Positions 19,310 to 32,454 of a stretch of 64,000 bases of DNA are shown piece by piece; positions within the stretch are counted from its first letter, which is position 1; every line of letters starts with the position of its first letter. Source of the DNA: Babylonia areolata (taxonomy: Eukaryota > Mollusca > Gastropoda > Neogastropoda > Buccinidae); NCBI RefSeq assembly GCF_041734735.1, contig NC_134907.1, positions 7,023,510 to 7,087,509 of the forward strand, in the 5' to 3' direction. The translations under genes and the position numbers were made by a program. The notes under the pieces were generated by a model that was given only the letters and a program-made list of their open reading frames with translations, ran no database searches and had not been told where the DNA came from.

Positions 19310-22300
19310 CCTTGCTACTGGTACCATGTAACCCAGTACTACCTGCCGCATGTGAAGTCTCCCAACAACGGACCAGGCGGAGGAAACCTTTCCCAACGGC
19401 TGTGAAGGCGGAAGAGGATGACAAAAGGGCAAGGGGAGCTCTTATCCTTGGCTGGAAGTCCTCCTTGGAGACGGAACTCCAAATAAAAAGCCTGCACCTG
19501 CCGATGCCGTCCTGCATGTGGCAGTATCTACACCTGTGGGACTGTGAGCGTCGGTAGGCGAGAGAGTGGGGAAGGGACTGCACAACTCCTCTTCACTAAA
19601 AAAAAGTCACCTGTGCTGGTCAGGCAACCAGGCTAATGTCAGAACGACGAGCTAGCCCTTCAACACCCAGCTTTCCCAAGCTCTGCGGCGATGGAAAAGT
19701 GGTAACGGGGACAGGCAGAGGATGCTGCTGGCAGTTCCTAGTCACGACACTGCACACAGGCGGTTGTGGGGTGATGGTCGTCCGCCACAGACTGGGGCAA
19801 ATGCGGCGCCCGTATCCTCCCACAGTGTCAGAGCAGCCCTTTTTAGGGACAGCACTGCTCTCCCCACATGGGAAAGGGGAGATATAAGGATCCCTAAATA
19901 AAGCCTGCCTCGCCTAGTACCTAGTAGGAAACCACACCTACTTGGACATCCAACACAAGTGGTTGAAAACAAAAGAAGAAAAGAACCAGGAGTCATGCCC
20001 TGACTCTGGGTGCTTGGAATGTTCGCACCCATTTAGAAAGAAATGACAGACCAGAAAGGTGCACAGCACTCATTGCTAGAATGCTTGATCGCTATCAGGT
20101 GGACATAGCAGCCCTGAGCAAAACCAGGTTTGCTGGTGAAACCCAGCTGGAGGAAGTTGGAGGGGGCTACACCTTCTTCTGCACTGGAAAGCCAGATGGC
20201 ACCCCAAGAACCTCAGGCGTGGGCTTTGCCATATGAACCAAACTTGCACGACAGCTTGACAGCCTTCCACATCGGATAAATGATAGGCTGATGACCCTGC
20301 GTCTGAAGCTGTCCGAGGATCGCTTCTCCACAGTCATCAGCTGCTATGCCCTGACGATGTCCAACCCTGATGACATCAAAGAAGCTTCCTACGAGGAGCT
20401 CAGCCACACCATTTCAGCGGTAGACAGAAAGGACAGGCTGATCATCCTTGGGGATTTCAATACCCGCATCGGCGTGGACTTCTCCTCGTCGCCAAAAGTC
20501 CTAAGACAGCACGGCACTGGCAAGTGCAACTCCAAGGGACTGCTTTTCCTCTCGCTCTGCGCGCAACATGGACTGACCATCACCAACACCCTCTTCCAAC
20601 AAGCAGACAAATACGAGAACACATGGATGCACCCCTGCTCCAAGCAGTGGCACATGCTGGACTATGTGACTGTCCAGCAGAGGGACAGAGGTGATGTTTC
20701 CATTACACGCTGTATGAGAGGAGCAGTCTGTTGGTCGGACCATCGCCTGGTATGCAGTAAGATGAACATCAGACTTGCATGCAAGCTCCAACCAGCCAGG
20801 CAGAAACCCCCTAGGAAGCTGAACATCCACCGCCTCCCTATCACCAAGGATGTGCTGCAGCAGCAAATCCAAGCAGCTCTCCAAGAAACTCCTGCATCGA
20901 CTGATGTAGAAGAAGTATGGAGCACCTTTACAGATGCTGTGTACACAGAAGCAGCTGACACACTCGGCTTTGTACAGAAGAGCCACAAAGACTGGTTTGA
21001 CGAGAAGGACTCTGGAATCTCCAAGCTCCTGAACACACTGCATATACGGCATCAGGATCACATTTCCAATAAAGACTGCCAATTCTTGCAAACCAAGAAA
21101 TTCATACAGAAGAGGCTGCGTGAGATGAAGAACACCTGGTGGGAGAGAAAGTCTGTAGAGCTTCAGTCCACTGCTGATGCTCACGAAATGAAGACCTTCC
21201 ATGATGGTCTCCGAGCTGTGTATGGGCCGAGAGTCACAGGATCAACCCCTGTCTGAGCCTTGGACCAGACCACCCTCCTGACAGACAAGAAAGACATCCT
21301 TGCACGCTGGGCAGAGCACTCAACACCCTCCTCAACAGGGACTCGTCTGTATCTGACGAGGTAATTGCAGCCCTCCCACAGCTGCTAGTCAATGACTCGC
21401 TTGCTGACCCTCCCACTAAGGCCGCGACCCGGAAGGCCCTGAAGCTGACAACGTCAGGAAAAGCACCAGGAGCAGATGGAATCCAGGCTGACATCTACAA
21501 GTATGGAGGCGAGGTGCTGACAGACAAGTTGACCGCCCTGTTCCAGTCTATCTGGGAGAGTGCGGAGGTCCCCCAGGATTTCAAGGATGCTTCAACTGTC
21601 CACATTTACAAATGAAAGGGAGACAAAACATCCTGCGACAACCACCATGGAATCTCCCTCCTCTGCAACGCAGGCAAGATCTTCGCCCGCATCATACTGA
21701 ACAGACTGGTTGACCATTTCTCCAGCGCAGTCATCCCTGAAGCACAGTGCGGCTTCCACTCAGGCAGGGGAACATGTGACATGGTGTTTGCCGTACACCA
21801 GAGGCAAGAGAAGTGCTGTGAGCAGAACAAGGAGCACCATATGGTCTTTGTAGACCTGACTAAGGCCTTCGACACGGTGAACCGCCATGGTCTGTGGAAG
21901 ATCCTCCTAAATTTGGCTGCCCAGAGAGCCTAATCCAGCTGATTGCATCTTTCCATGATGGCATGCAGGCAAGAGTACAGGAAAATACTGATATGTGGGA
22001 TCCATTCGCTGTGGTAAATGGAGTGAAGCAGGGCTACACGCTGGCACCCACACTGCCATGCTGACTGACGCCTTCCAAGACTGTGACTGGGGCATCTACA
22101 TTCAGTTTCGCACAGATGGCAAACTTTTCAACTTGCGGTGACTCCACGCTAGGTCCAGGGTGTTTGAGGCACTGCTGAGAGAGTTCCTCTTCGCTGATGA
22201 CTGCACGCTTGCTATACATACCCATGAGGACATGCAGTTCATTATGGAAAGGTTCTCAACGTCCTGCCGGTGCTTTGGACTCACCATCAGCCTCAGCAAG

Positions 22301-23183
22301 ACCAAGTCCATGTACCAACCAGCTAGCTCACAGAACGCCAGTGCCTCCCCCCAACATGCAATCAATATTGATGACAGAGATCAAGTCAGTCGACAAGTTT
22401 TGCTACCTGGACATCACCCTATGCAGCAACGGAGCCCTTGATGCAGAAGTGACGCTGTGCATCGCCAAGGCCAGCTCCACCTTTGGCAGACTTAACAACA
22501 GGCTGTGGAACAACAAAGGCATCAGGTTCAGCACCAAAATCAAAACCTACAGAGCTGTTGTGCTGACCACCTTGTTGTACTGCTGTGAAACATGGACGAC
22601 GTATCGCCGTCACATTCAACAACTTGAGCAGTTTCACCAGAGATGACTATGAAAGATCCTCAGCATAAAGTGGCAAGACAGGGTCTCCAACCTCCAGGTC
22701 CTAGAGAGGAGTGGCCTGCCCAGCATTGAAAGCCTGCTGATCCAGTCCAACTATGCTGGACAGGACATGCTGTCTGCATGACAGACAGCAGGATCCCGAA
22801 GATGCTTTTGTATGGCCAGCTGAAGGAAGGCCACCGCAAACTTGGAAGACCCTGGAAGCACTTCAAGGACACCTTGAAGACAAACCTCAAAGCCTGTGAC
22901 ATAGACATAGCTTCCTGGGAAACTAATGCCCTTGACTGCTCTCACTGGAGGATGCTGTGCTCTAGTGGCATAAAGGGGTTTGAAAACAAAAGACGCTGGC
23001 CATTAAGGAGAAGCGTGAGTGAAGGAAGCAGGGCTCAACTTCTGGAGAGGTTTTCCCTTGCAACACCGGTGGGAAGTGCTGCACATCCAGAATCAACCCC
23101 TTCTCCCATAATTATGAGGTCACACACCGACAGATAAGCCTGCCTGCCTACTCATCGGCTGGTCCAACAGGAGACTCCATCAT
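19310..23183 (+). mobile_element. LINE-B copy 1, near full length, broken
   Basis: A non-LTR retrotransposon with a 5' UTR (conserved with copies at 49205 and 59162), an endonuclease-RT ORF from about 19990 to 23137, and a short 3' UTR ending in GAGACTCCATCATCAT. Protein landmarks: endonuclease VDIAALSKTRFAGETQ and LIILGDFNTRIG; RT FVDLTKAFDTVNR, NGVKQG and FLFADDCTL; thumb LLYCCETWTTYRRHIQQLEQ. I counted at least six breaks, including in-frame stops near 20237, 21255 and 21613, a deletion near 22050 and a shift near 21910. It inserted in a minisatellite. Confidence 0.85.
20291..21256 (+). pseudogene. LINE-B copy 1 endonuclease and linker frame
   Basis: The longest surviving frame of this copy. 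It covers the back half of an APE-like endonuclease (LIILGDFNTRIGVDF, then NTWMHPCSKQWHMLDYVTVQ and WSDHRLVCSKM, the terminal S-D-H catalytic triplet region) and the linker up to FHDGLRAVYGPRVTGSTPV. It ends at a stop that interrupts the original ORF. The first half of the endonuclease lies upstream (from about 19990) in the same frame beyond another stop. Its role in the live element is to nick target DNA. Confidence 0.75.
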
Positions 23184-23300
23184 CATACACTACATTATGA
23201 CATAATACAATAAAAGTTTACAATGCATTATGATATAACATGATAAAAATATACACTGCATTATAACATGATAAACTATACACTGCATTATGATATAATA
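23184..23300. repeat. 38-bp AT-rich minisatellite, right part
   Basis: Continuation of the array at 19133-19309 with units of ATTATGATATAACATGAT and TATACACTGC. It directly follows the LINE-B 3' end. Confidence 0.7.
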
Positions 23301-23504
23301 CTATGTACGAAAATGATACAACACAAGCAAAGAGTTCCATCTATGATGATTACTCAAATCTTACTTTCCTTTCATGTCACTTTTTATGTAAAGAGCGAGA
23401 TAGGTAGAGATTTTGAGAATGAGAAAGAGATAAAGACAGAGGCGGAGGGCTAGAGACAACCAAGCAGCTAGCCAGTGAGACAGAAGAAGAAAAAGAAGAC
23501 AAAC

Positions 23505-23771
23505 CTGTTGGTGAAACAGGATCTGATTGGTCAGATGTTCCGCCCGGATCAGTAGTCACGGAACATGTGTAGTTATCATTATTGTTAGTTAGGTCTGCAA
23601 TGAAGGAGTAAGTGGACGCAGTCTGGCCGTTAATCGGCACGCCGTTTTTGAACCACTGATACCCTTCCACCTGGCTGGGGGGACTGACTATGTACACACA
23701 GGTGTATGTGATATTGTCTCCATCTGTCACGTTGACACCTGGTGGTATGACAGTGGGAGGATCTGGCCTCA
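23505..23771 (-). CDS. Ig-like exon 5 of the modular gene
   Basis: A 267-nt exon, phase 1-1, with acceptor TTTTGACAG/TG and donor CCAACAG/GTTTGT. The Ig core shows NITYTC (B-strand Cys), YQWFKNG (C-strand Trp) and DNYTCSV (F-strand Cys), with SPPSQVEGY in the loop before the Trp. It begins RPDPPTVIPPGVNVTDG and ends SDPVSPTG. It differs from exons 4, 3 and 2 in a handful of residues (IPPG for IQPG, VEGY for VVEY, SDQSD for SEESD). Several NxT/S sequons suggest heavy glycosylation outside the cell. Confidence 0.88.
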
Positions 23772-23915
23772 CTGTCAAAACGAAAATTGAAGCCTTCAAT
23801 GCAGTATAATGGAATGGGATGTAGTGCACTGCTGTGCAATACAATGCACAGCAATAGGGCACAGTTCTGTTCTGTTTAGTACAATACACATACAGGGTGA
23901 GAAAGAGAGTCAGAA

Positions 23916-23953
<38 letters not shown>

Positions 23954-24510
23954 GGAGAGTTACAGAGAGAGACACTATTTTTGATAGCACTTCAGTATAC
24001 CTTCCTGAAGACTGAAGATATAGTCTTGCATTCACATGTATGCTTTTCTGCTCTGAGGACTGTGTTGCAATTTACTGTACAATGTACAACATGAAATACA
24101 ACAGAGTGGGATGCAATGCAAGATACTGGAACTCTATGTTAGATACAAACACAAAAGAACATAAAACAAAATAATGGAACAAGTCATAACATAATACAAG
24201 ACTACGTGGCACAAATTATTGGAAACATAAAATACACCATGTCATGATACAATATTACATTATACAAATTCAGAGTTATTACAAAGACTCAAATTTTTCA
24301 CACAAGTGAGTTAAAAAAAACAACAACCAACAACCCAATCCTCCACAAAACAAGTTTCCCATACAACTTCCAAACTTACATTATCATTTGTGTTGACAGT
24401 AAGTGTGAGTGGCTGAGACAGTGAGTGAGAAAGACTGAGATAGAAACAGAGGGAGAGACAGACAGCCACTCAAGCAGGCAGCCAGAGAGAAGAAAACAAA
24501 GAAGACAAAC

Positions 24511-24777
24511 CTGTTGGTGAAACAGGATCAGATTCCTCGGATGTTCCGCCCGGATCAGTAGTCACAGAACATGTGTAGTTATCATTATTGTTAGTCAGGT
24601 CTGCAATGAAGGAGTAAGTGGACGCAGTCTGGCCATTGATCGGCACGCCGTTTTTGAACCACTGATACTCTACCACCTGGCTGGGGGGACTGACTGTGTA
24701 CACACAGGTGTATGTGATATTGTCTCCTTCTGTCACGTTGACACCTGGTTGTATGACAGTGGGTGGATCTGGCCTCA
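24511..24777 (-). CDS. Ig-like exon 4 of the modular gene
   Basis: A 267-nt phase 1-1 exon with the same splice sites and Ig core as exon 5. The loop after the C strand reads NGVPINGQTAST, shared with exon 5. Elsewhere it matches exons 3 and 2 almost completely (VIQPGVNVTEG, VVEYQWF, TSEESDPVSPTG). Its flanking introns repeat around exons 3 and 2, showing duplication of a unit much larger than the exon. Confidence 0.88.
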
Positions 24778-25429
24778 CTGTCAAAACGAAAATTGAAGCC
24801 TTCAATTCAATGGAGTGGAAAGGGATGCAGAACAAGGCTGAGCAATACAATGCAAGGCAATAGGGCACAGATCTGCTCCGTACAGTACAGTACAGTACAG
24901 TACAAAACAGTATGGTGCAATATAATGCTGGGCATTGCAGTACAACACAACAGAATAGAATGCAATACAATACAACACAACAAAATTCATTAGAATGCAG
25001 TGTACTGCAATAGATGAGAATGGAATAAAACATTGCGGAATATGGAATATCATAATATATGAACACACTGTTATAAAATGGAATAAAATAAAATATGAGC
25101 ACACACAGAACGAGGGGCAGAGAGAGACAGAGGGAGAGAAACATGGAGGATGGCAAAAAAAGGCTGAGGAATACAATGCAAGGCAATAGTACAGTTCAGT
25201 ACAGTAAAGTATAGTACAGTACATTACAAAACAGTATGGTGCAATATAATGCTGTGCACTGCAGTACAACACAACAGAATAGAACGCAATGAAATACAAC
25301 ACAAAAAAATGCATTAGAATTCAGTGCACTGCAGTAGATGAGAATGGAATAAAATGTGATACACTGCAGAATGTGGAATATCATAATATATGAAGACAAC
25401 GTTATACAATGGAATATAATACAATATGA

Positions 25430-25860
25430 GCACACAGAGAACGAGGTGCAGAGAGAGACAGATGGAGAGAGAACATGGAGGATGGCAAAAAAAAAAGAAA
25501 GGAAGAGATTGGTACAGACAGACAGAGGGAAACAAAAACAAATGCACAAAAAGAATGACAGGGACAGATACACAAAGAAACACAGAGACAGAGATGGAGA
25601 GAGGGATGGACAGAGATGGACAAAAGGACACACTGAAAGGGTGAGAACAGTGAGGGTGGCAGAAACAGAGAGGGACAGATGGAGGGAGAGTGGTACAGAC
25701 AGAAAGAGAGGAAAGGACAGACATGAGAGATTGACAAACACACAAAGAGACAGACAGATCAAGAAGGAGAGAGAGATGGACAGACAGATGGAAAGAAAGA
25801 GACAGGTGTGAAAGGGACAGAGAGAGACAGTGACAGATTGAAACTGAGACATAGAAAGAG
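25430..25860. repeat. Purine-rich GACAGA tract, first of four
   Basis: An almost entirely A/G stretch on the plus strand (so C/T on the transcript) with GAGAGACAGA, GGGACAGATA and similar units. Near-identical tracts lie at about 27605-28030, 29265-29690 and 30875-31285. Ser/Leu/Cys-rich open frames on the minus strand arise from it and are not genes. Confidence 0.85.
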
Positions 25861-26070
25861 ACTCTACACAACACATTACTGAAGATTATAGTCTTGCCCA
25901 ACATTGTGTTGCTTTTACATGTAATGTACTTAATGTATTCATGTGCACTTTTTTGTTCTACACAGGTCTGCATGGTACTTTACTGTCCTGTGTTCAATGA
26001 AATACAATGAATTATGATGCAATGTAATCAAAGGCAATACAGTACAGTGCAGTTCAATATAGTGCAATGA

Positions 26071-27509
26071 ACATATGAAGGATTTCAAAGGAAAGAAGAA
26101 ACACTAGCAGTAGCAATCGACCTTGAAGATGCCTACAATAAAGTCCAGTTTGCACACCTCATGGAGCTGCTACTAAGGTATGGAGTAAGTTTGACACTGA
26201 CAAGATGGATAGCAGCAGCGCTTCAGGAAAGAACCGTCGTCCTACGCCTCAGAGATTGGATGTCTGCACCTTCTAAACTATCCATGGGACTGCCACAAGG
26301 GTCTCCGCTCTCTCCTGTCCTCTACAATGTCTACACGAAGGGCCTTGCAGACTTAAACAACAATGGAATAGCTCGGGTGCTTACTCTTGCGGATGATGGC
26401 CTGGTCTTCAAAACTTCGAAAGATGCTCAGGAAAGAACCAAAGCCGTCCAGAAACAACTAAACAATATTGCTCAATGGTGCAAAGACACAGGATCTTCCA
26501 TCAACCCAGCGAAAGCCCAAACGTTGCTGTGCACCCTGAACAACAGAACCGCGAGCAAAGCACCACCTTCTGTGTCATTCGATGGGATTCAGATCGAGAA
26601 AACTGAATGCCTACGCTACCTAGGAATACACTTCGACAGGATGCTGACATACGGAAAATACTGTTCTCAAATGCAAAAAAGGCCTTTCAGTCTTAAAGGC
26701 AATGGCAACCAAAGGTATTGAACAACGCCACCTCTTCCTGCTATACCAATCACTCGTCCTCAGTGTGATCGACTACGGACTTGGGCTAACAACACCGTCT
26801 CAAAGCAACCTCCTAAAATTAGAAAGAGTACAAAATGAAGCTATGAGGCTGATCCTTGGAACAACAAAAGACACGCCCACAGAAACCATGCGATACCTGC
26901 TTGACCTTCCTTCAGTGCAGGCCAGAAACAAGTTAGAACAGGTCAAGACCTACTTCAAAGCATTAGAAAACCCTCAAAACCCACTGCATGACGCAGTCAA
27001 AGAACCAAAAGGCAGCCGTCTAGGGCGAGGAAGATCATGGATGGGGCAAGCAGAAGACACAATCCAGCTAGTATGCCGACTACAAGACCTGAAAGAAACA
27101 AAAGAATGGGAGAAAAAACCCCGAAAACCTCAACCATCTATTCAACACAGCCATTTCACCCACACTAGGAAGACATTGTCGGGAATGGCCAGAGGGCAAA
27201 ACTAATGTGGAAGTGAAGCTACTCATAGAAGAAAACAGTAAAGAAGAGGACATCATCATATACACAGATGGCTCAGTCACCAAAGACCAATCCGGCTGGG
27301 GATTCACTGCGAAACAAAATGGAAAAACAGTTAGGGAAGAGAATGCTGCCTACAAAGTCACAACCTCCAGCCTAACGATGGAACTTGAAGCTGTGACACA
27401 TGCCCTCCAGTGGCTATCGTCCATCCATACGCCCGGAAACCAACATGCCATGATTCTAACAGACTCAATGAACCTCATACAGAAAATTGAAAACGGAATG
27501 GGAAGCCCA
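26071..27509 (+). mobile_element. LINE-A copy 3, internal fragment without 5' or 3' end
   Basis: Sequence matching LINE-A copy 1 from about position 87 to 1530 (RT through mid RNase H) at roughly 97 percent identity. It begins at YEGFQRKEETLAV and stops after IENGMGSP, with no 3' UTR, no CTGAAA tail and no target duplication. A small deletion near 26650 breaks the frame. Both junctions lie at the ends of a duplicated 735-bp piece of the Ig-array intron, so it was not a normal retrotransposition product. Confidence 0.85.
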
Positions 27510-28657
27510 GATGAGAATGGAATAAAATGTGATACACTGCAGAATGTGGAATATCATAATATATGAACAAAATGTTATAAAATGGAATATAATACAAGAT
27601 GAACACACAGAGAACGAGGTGCAGAGAGAGACAGAGGGAGAGAGAACATGGAGGATGGTAAAAAAAGAAAGGGAGAGATTGGTACAGACAGAGAGGGAAA
27701 AAAAAACAAATGCATAAAAAGAATGACAGGGACAGATACACAAAGAAACACAGAGACAGAGATGGAGAGAGGGATGGACAGAGATGGACAAAAGGACACA
27801 CTGAAAGGGTGAGAACAGTGAGGGTGGCAGAAACAGAGAGGGACAGATGGAGGGGGAGTGGTACAGACAGAAAGAGAGGAAAGGACAGACATGAGAGAGT
27901 GACGAACACACAAAGAGACAGACAGATCAAGAATGAGGGAGAGATGCACAGACAGATGGATAGAGAGATACAGGTGGGAAAGAGACAGTGAGAGACAGCG
28001 ACAGAGAGAAAATGAGACATAGAAAGAGACTCTGCACAACACATTACTGAAGATTATAGTCTTGCCCAACATTGTGCTGCATTTACATGTAATGTACTTA
28101 ATGTATTCCAGTGCACTTTTTCGTTCTATGCAGGTCTGCATGGTACATTAGTGTCCTGTGGTCAATGAAATACAATGAATTATGATGCAATGCAATCTAA
28201 GGCAAAACAGTACAGTGCAGTTCAATAAAGTGCAATGAACGAACAGCACAGAAAACAACACAATACAACACAACTAATAAGGTCCAGCAGAATGGAATGC
28301 AGTGGAATAAAATCTGAGACACTGGATTATGATATGACATACTAACACAACACGATATAGCACAACACAATAAACAGTTTCAAAATTAGCTTAAAGGAAG
28401 ACGACACAACACAAAACATCAGGAATGGAAAATACAATAAGACATGATACGATATGCATTGCACAAAAGGACACAATACTGCACAATACAACACATTACA
28501 GTATTGCAATACAACTATCATATTTACATTATCATTTGTGTTGACAGTAAGTGTGAGTGGCTGAGACAGTGAGTGAGAAAGACTGAGATAGAAACACAGG
28601 GAGAGACAGACAGCCACTCAAGCAGGCAGCCAGAGAGAAGAAAACTAAGAAGACAAC

Positions 28658-28924
28658 CTATTGGTGAAACAGGATCAGATTCCTCTGATGTTCCGCCCGG
28701 ATCAGTAGTCACGGAACATGTGTAGTTATCATTATTGTTAGTGAGGTCTGCAATGAAGGAGTAAGTGGACGCAGACTGGCCGGTAATCTTCACGCCGTTT
28801 TTGAACCACTGATACTCTACCACCTGGCTGGGGGGACTGACAATGTACACACAGGTGTATGTGATATTGTCTCCTTCTGTCACGTTGACACCTGGTTGTA
28901 TGACAGTGGGTGGATCTGGCCTCA
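28658..28924 (-). CDS. Ig-like exon 3 of the modular gene
   Basis: A 267-nt phase 1-1 exon. The Ig core is identical to exon 4, but the loop reads NGVKITGQSAST. The last codon before the split is ATA, giving PVSPIG where the others have PVSPTG, and the donor is ATAG/GTTGTC with one A fewer in the intron. It is still a valid GT donor. Confidence 0.86.
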
Positions 28925-30259
28925 CTGTCAAAACGAAAATTGAAGCCTTCAATGGAATGGATTGGAAAGGGATCAGAACAAGGCTGAGCAATACAATGGA
29001 AGGCAGTAGGGCACAGATCTTCTGCGTACAGTACAGTACAGTGCAGTACAGTACAAAACAGTATGGTGCAATCTAATGCTGGACATTGCAGTACAAGACA
29101 ACAGAAGAGAACGCAATGCAATACAACACAATAAAATTCATTAGAAAGCAGTGCACTGTAGCAGATAAGAATGGAATGCAATGTAATACATTGCGAATAT
29201 GGTACCTCATAATATATGAACACAATGTTATAAAATGGAAGATAATACAATATGAGCACACAGAGAACAAGGGGCAGAGAGAGACAGATGGAGAGAGAAC
29301 ATGGAGGGTGGAAAAAAAAACAAAGGGAGAGATTGGTACAGACAGACAGAGGGAAACAAAAAGAAATGCACAAAAAGAATGATAGGGACAGATACACAAA
29401 GAAACACAGAGACAGAGATGGAGAGAGGGATGGACAGAGATGGACAAAAGGACACACTGAAAGGGTGAGAACAGCGAGGGTGGCAGAAACAGAGAGGGAC
29501 AGATGGAGGGAGAGTGGTACAGACAGAAAGAGAGGAAAGGACAGACATGAGAGAGTGACGAACACACAAAGAGACAGACAGATCAAGAAGGAGAGAGAGA
29601 TGGACAGACAGATGGATAGAGAGATACAGGTGGGAAAGAGACAGAGGCAGACAGTGACAGAGAGAAACTGAGACAAAGAAAGAGACTCTGCACAACACAT
29701 TACTGAAGATTATAGTCTTGCCCAACATTGTGTTGCATTTACATGTAACATACTTAATGTATTCCAGTGCACTTTTTCGTTCTACGCAGGTCTGCATGCA
29801 ATGCAATCTAAGGCAAAACAGTACAGTAAGTTGAATATAGTGCAATGAACGAACAGCACAGAAAACAACACAACTAATAAGGTCCAGCAGAATGGAATGC
29901 AATGGAGTAAAATCTGAGACACTGGATTATGATATGACATACTAACACAACATAATATAGCACAACACAATAAACAGTTTAAAAATTGGCTTAAAGCAAG
30001 ACAACACAACACAAAACATCGGGAATGGAAAATACAATAAGACATGATACGATATGCCATTGCACAAAAGGACACAATACTGCACAATACAACACATTAC
30101 AGCCTTGCAATACAACTATCGTAGTTACTTAATCATTCGTGTTGACAGTACGTGTGAGTGGCTGAGACAGTGAGTGAGAAAGACTGAGACAGAAACAGAG
30201 GGAGAGACAGACAGCCACACAAGCAGGCAGCCAGAGAGAAGAAAACAAAGAAGACAAAC

Positions 30260-30526
30260 CTGTTGGTGAAACAGGATCAGATTCCTCGGATGTTCCACCC
30301 GGATCAGTAGTCACGGAACATGTGTAGTTATCATTATTGTTAGTCAGGTCTGCAATGAAGGAGTAAGTGGATGCAGACTGGCCGGTAATCTTCACGCCAT
30401 TTTTGAACCACTGATACTCTACCACCTGGCTGGGGGGACTGACCGTGTACACACAGGTGTATGTGATATTGTCTCCTTCTGTCACGTTGACACCTGGTTG
30501 TATGACAGTGGGTGGGTCTGGCCTCA
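30260..30526 (-). CDS. Ig-like exon 2 of the modular gene
   Basis: A 267-nt phase 1-1 exon, nearly identical to exon 3 (loop NGVKITGQSAST) but with CVYTVS as in exon 4 and the standard PVSPTG/GTTTGT donor. This mosaic pattern (loop of exon 3, earlier strand of exon 4) suggests conversion or unequal crossing over among units. Confidence 0.88.
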
Positions 30527-31699
30527 CTGTCAAAACGAAAATTGAAGCCTTCAATGCAATGGAATGGAAAGGGATACAGAACAAGGCTGAGCAATACAAT
30601 GCAAGGCAATAGGGCACAGATCTGCTCTGTACAGTACAGTACAGTGCAGTGCAGTACAGTACAGTACAAAACAGTATGGTGCAATAAAATGCTGGGCATT
30701 GCAGTACAACACAACAGAATAGAACACAATGCAATACAACACAATAACATTCATTAGAATGCAGTGCACTGCAGTAGATGAGAATGGAATACAATGTAAT
30801 ACATTGTGGATGTGGTATATCATAATATATGAACACAATGTTATGAAATGGAATATAATACAATGAGCACTCAGAGAACGAGGGGCAGAGAGAGACAGAG
30901 GGAGAGAGAACATGGAGGGAGGCAAAAAAAGAAAGGGAGAGATTGGTACAGACAGACAGAAGGAAACAAAAACAAATGCACAAAAAGAATGACAGGGACA
31001 GATACACAAAGAAACACAGAGAAAGAGATGGAGAGAGGGATGGACAGAGATGGACAAAAGGACACACTGAAAGGGTGAGAACAGTGAGGGTGGCAGAAAC
31101 AGAGAGACATATGGAGGGAGAGTGGTACAGACAGAAAGAGAGGAAAGGACAGGCATGAGAGAGTGACAAACACACAAAGAGACAGACAGATCAAGGAGAG
31201 AGAGATGGACAGATGGATAGAGAGAGATAGGTGGGAAAGAGGCAGAGGGAGACAGTGACAGAGAGAAACTGAAACATAGAAAGAGACTGCAGGACACATT
31301 ACTGAAGATTATAGTCTTGCCCAACATTGTGTTGCATTTACATGTAATGTACTTAATGTATTCCAGTGCACTTTTTCGTTCTACGCAGGTCTGCATAGTA
31401 CTTTATTGTCCTGTTTTCAATGAAATACAATGAATTATGATGCAATGCAATCTAAGGAAAACAGTACAGTGCAGTTAAATATAGTGCAATGAACGATCAG
31501 CACAGAAAAGAACACAACACTACTAATAAGGTCCAGCAGAATGGAATGCAATGGAGTAATATTTGAGACACTGGATTATGATATGATATAATAACACAAC
31601 ACAGTATAGCACAACACAATAAACAGTTTAAAAATTGGCTTAAAACAAAAGCAAAACATCGGGAATGGAAAATACAATAAGACATGGTACGCTATGCCA

Positions 31700-31815
31700 T
31701 TGTACAGTACAGTACAGTACAGTACAGTACAGTACAGTACAGTGCAGTGCAGTGCAGTGCAGTGCAGTGCAGTGCAGTGCAGTGCAGTGCAGTGCAGTGC
31801 AGTGCAGTACAGTAC
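31700..31815. repeat. Pentamer array (GTACA)n then (GTGCA)n
   Basis: About 8 copies of CAGTA followed by about 14 copies of CAGTG. The same pentamers are present in shorter form in each Ig unit (for example 24890-24905, 29025-29060, 30630-30668), so this is a local expansion of a motif that is part of the unit. Confidence 0.9.
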
Positions 31816-32454
31816 ATCACAGTGCAATGTAATGCTGGGCATTGCAGTACATCAGAACAAAATAGAACGCAATGCTATATAACACAACAAAATATATTAG
31901 AATGCAGTGCACTGCAGTACAGTAGATAGGAATACAATGTAATACAAAGCAATTGCTGTGCACGGCTGACCAATGCAATGCATGGCCATAGGGCACAGTT
32001 CTGCTCAGTACAATACAGTACAGAACAGTGTAATGTGGATCTGGGCAGTACAACATAACAAAACAGAATACAATGCAATACAACACAACAGAATACATTT
32101 GATTGCATTGCACTGCAGTAGAGTAGAAAGGAATACAATGTGGTATACTATATGAACAAAATGCTACAAAATGGAATACAATACAACATGAGCACACGCA
32201 CACGCACACGCACACACACACACACAGACAGAGAGAGAGAGGGGGGGGGGGAGAAGGAACAGGCAGGCTGGCAGAACAAGAAAGGGAGAGAGTGGCATAA
32301 AGGAAGACTACTCAACGCAAATCATCGGAAATCTAGAGTACAATATGACATGATATTTTCTGACATTATACAAAAGGATACAATCCTGCACAATACAACA
32401 AATCACAGCTTTACATTACAACTCTTGTATTGACAGTATTATTTGTGTTGACAA

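Noticed and set aside
25196-31396. Minus-strand frames of up to 348 codons rich in Ser, Leu, Cys and Phe, some running into Ig domains
   Set aside because: They come from the repeated purine tracts and CAGTA pentamers in introns. Only the Ig part, bounded by splice sites, is coding.
31700-31815. Regular short repeats suggesting a CRISPR array
   Set aside because: Units are 5 bp with no spacers, in a eukaryotic intron.
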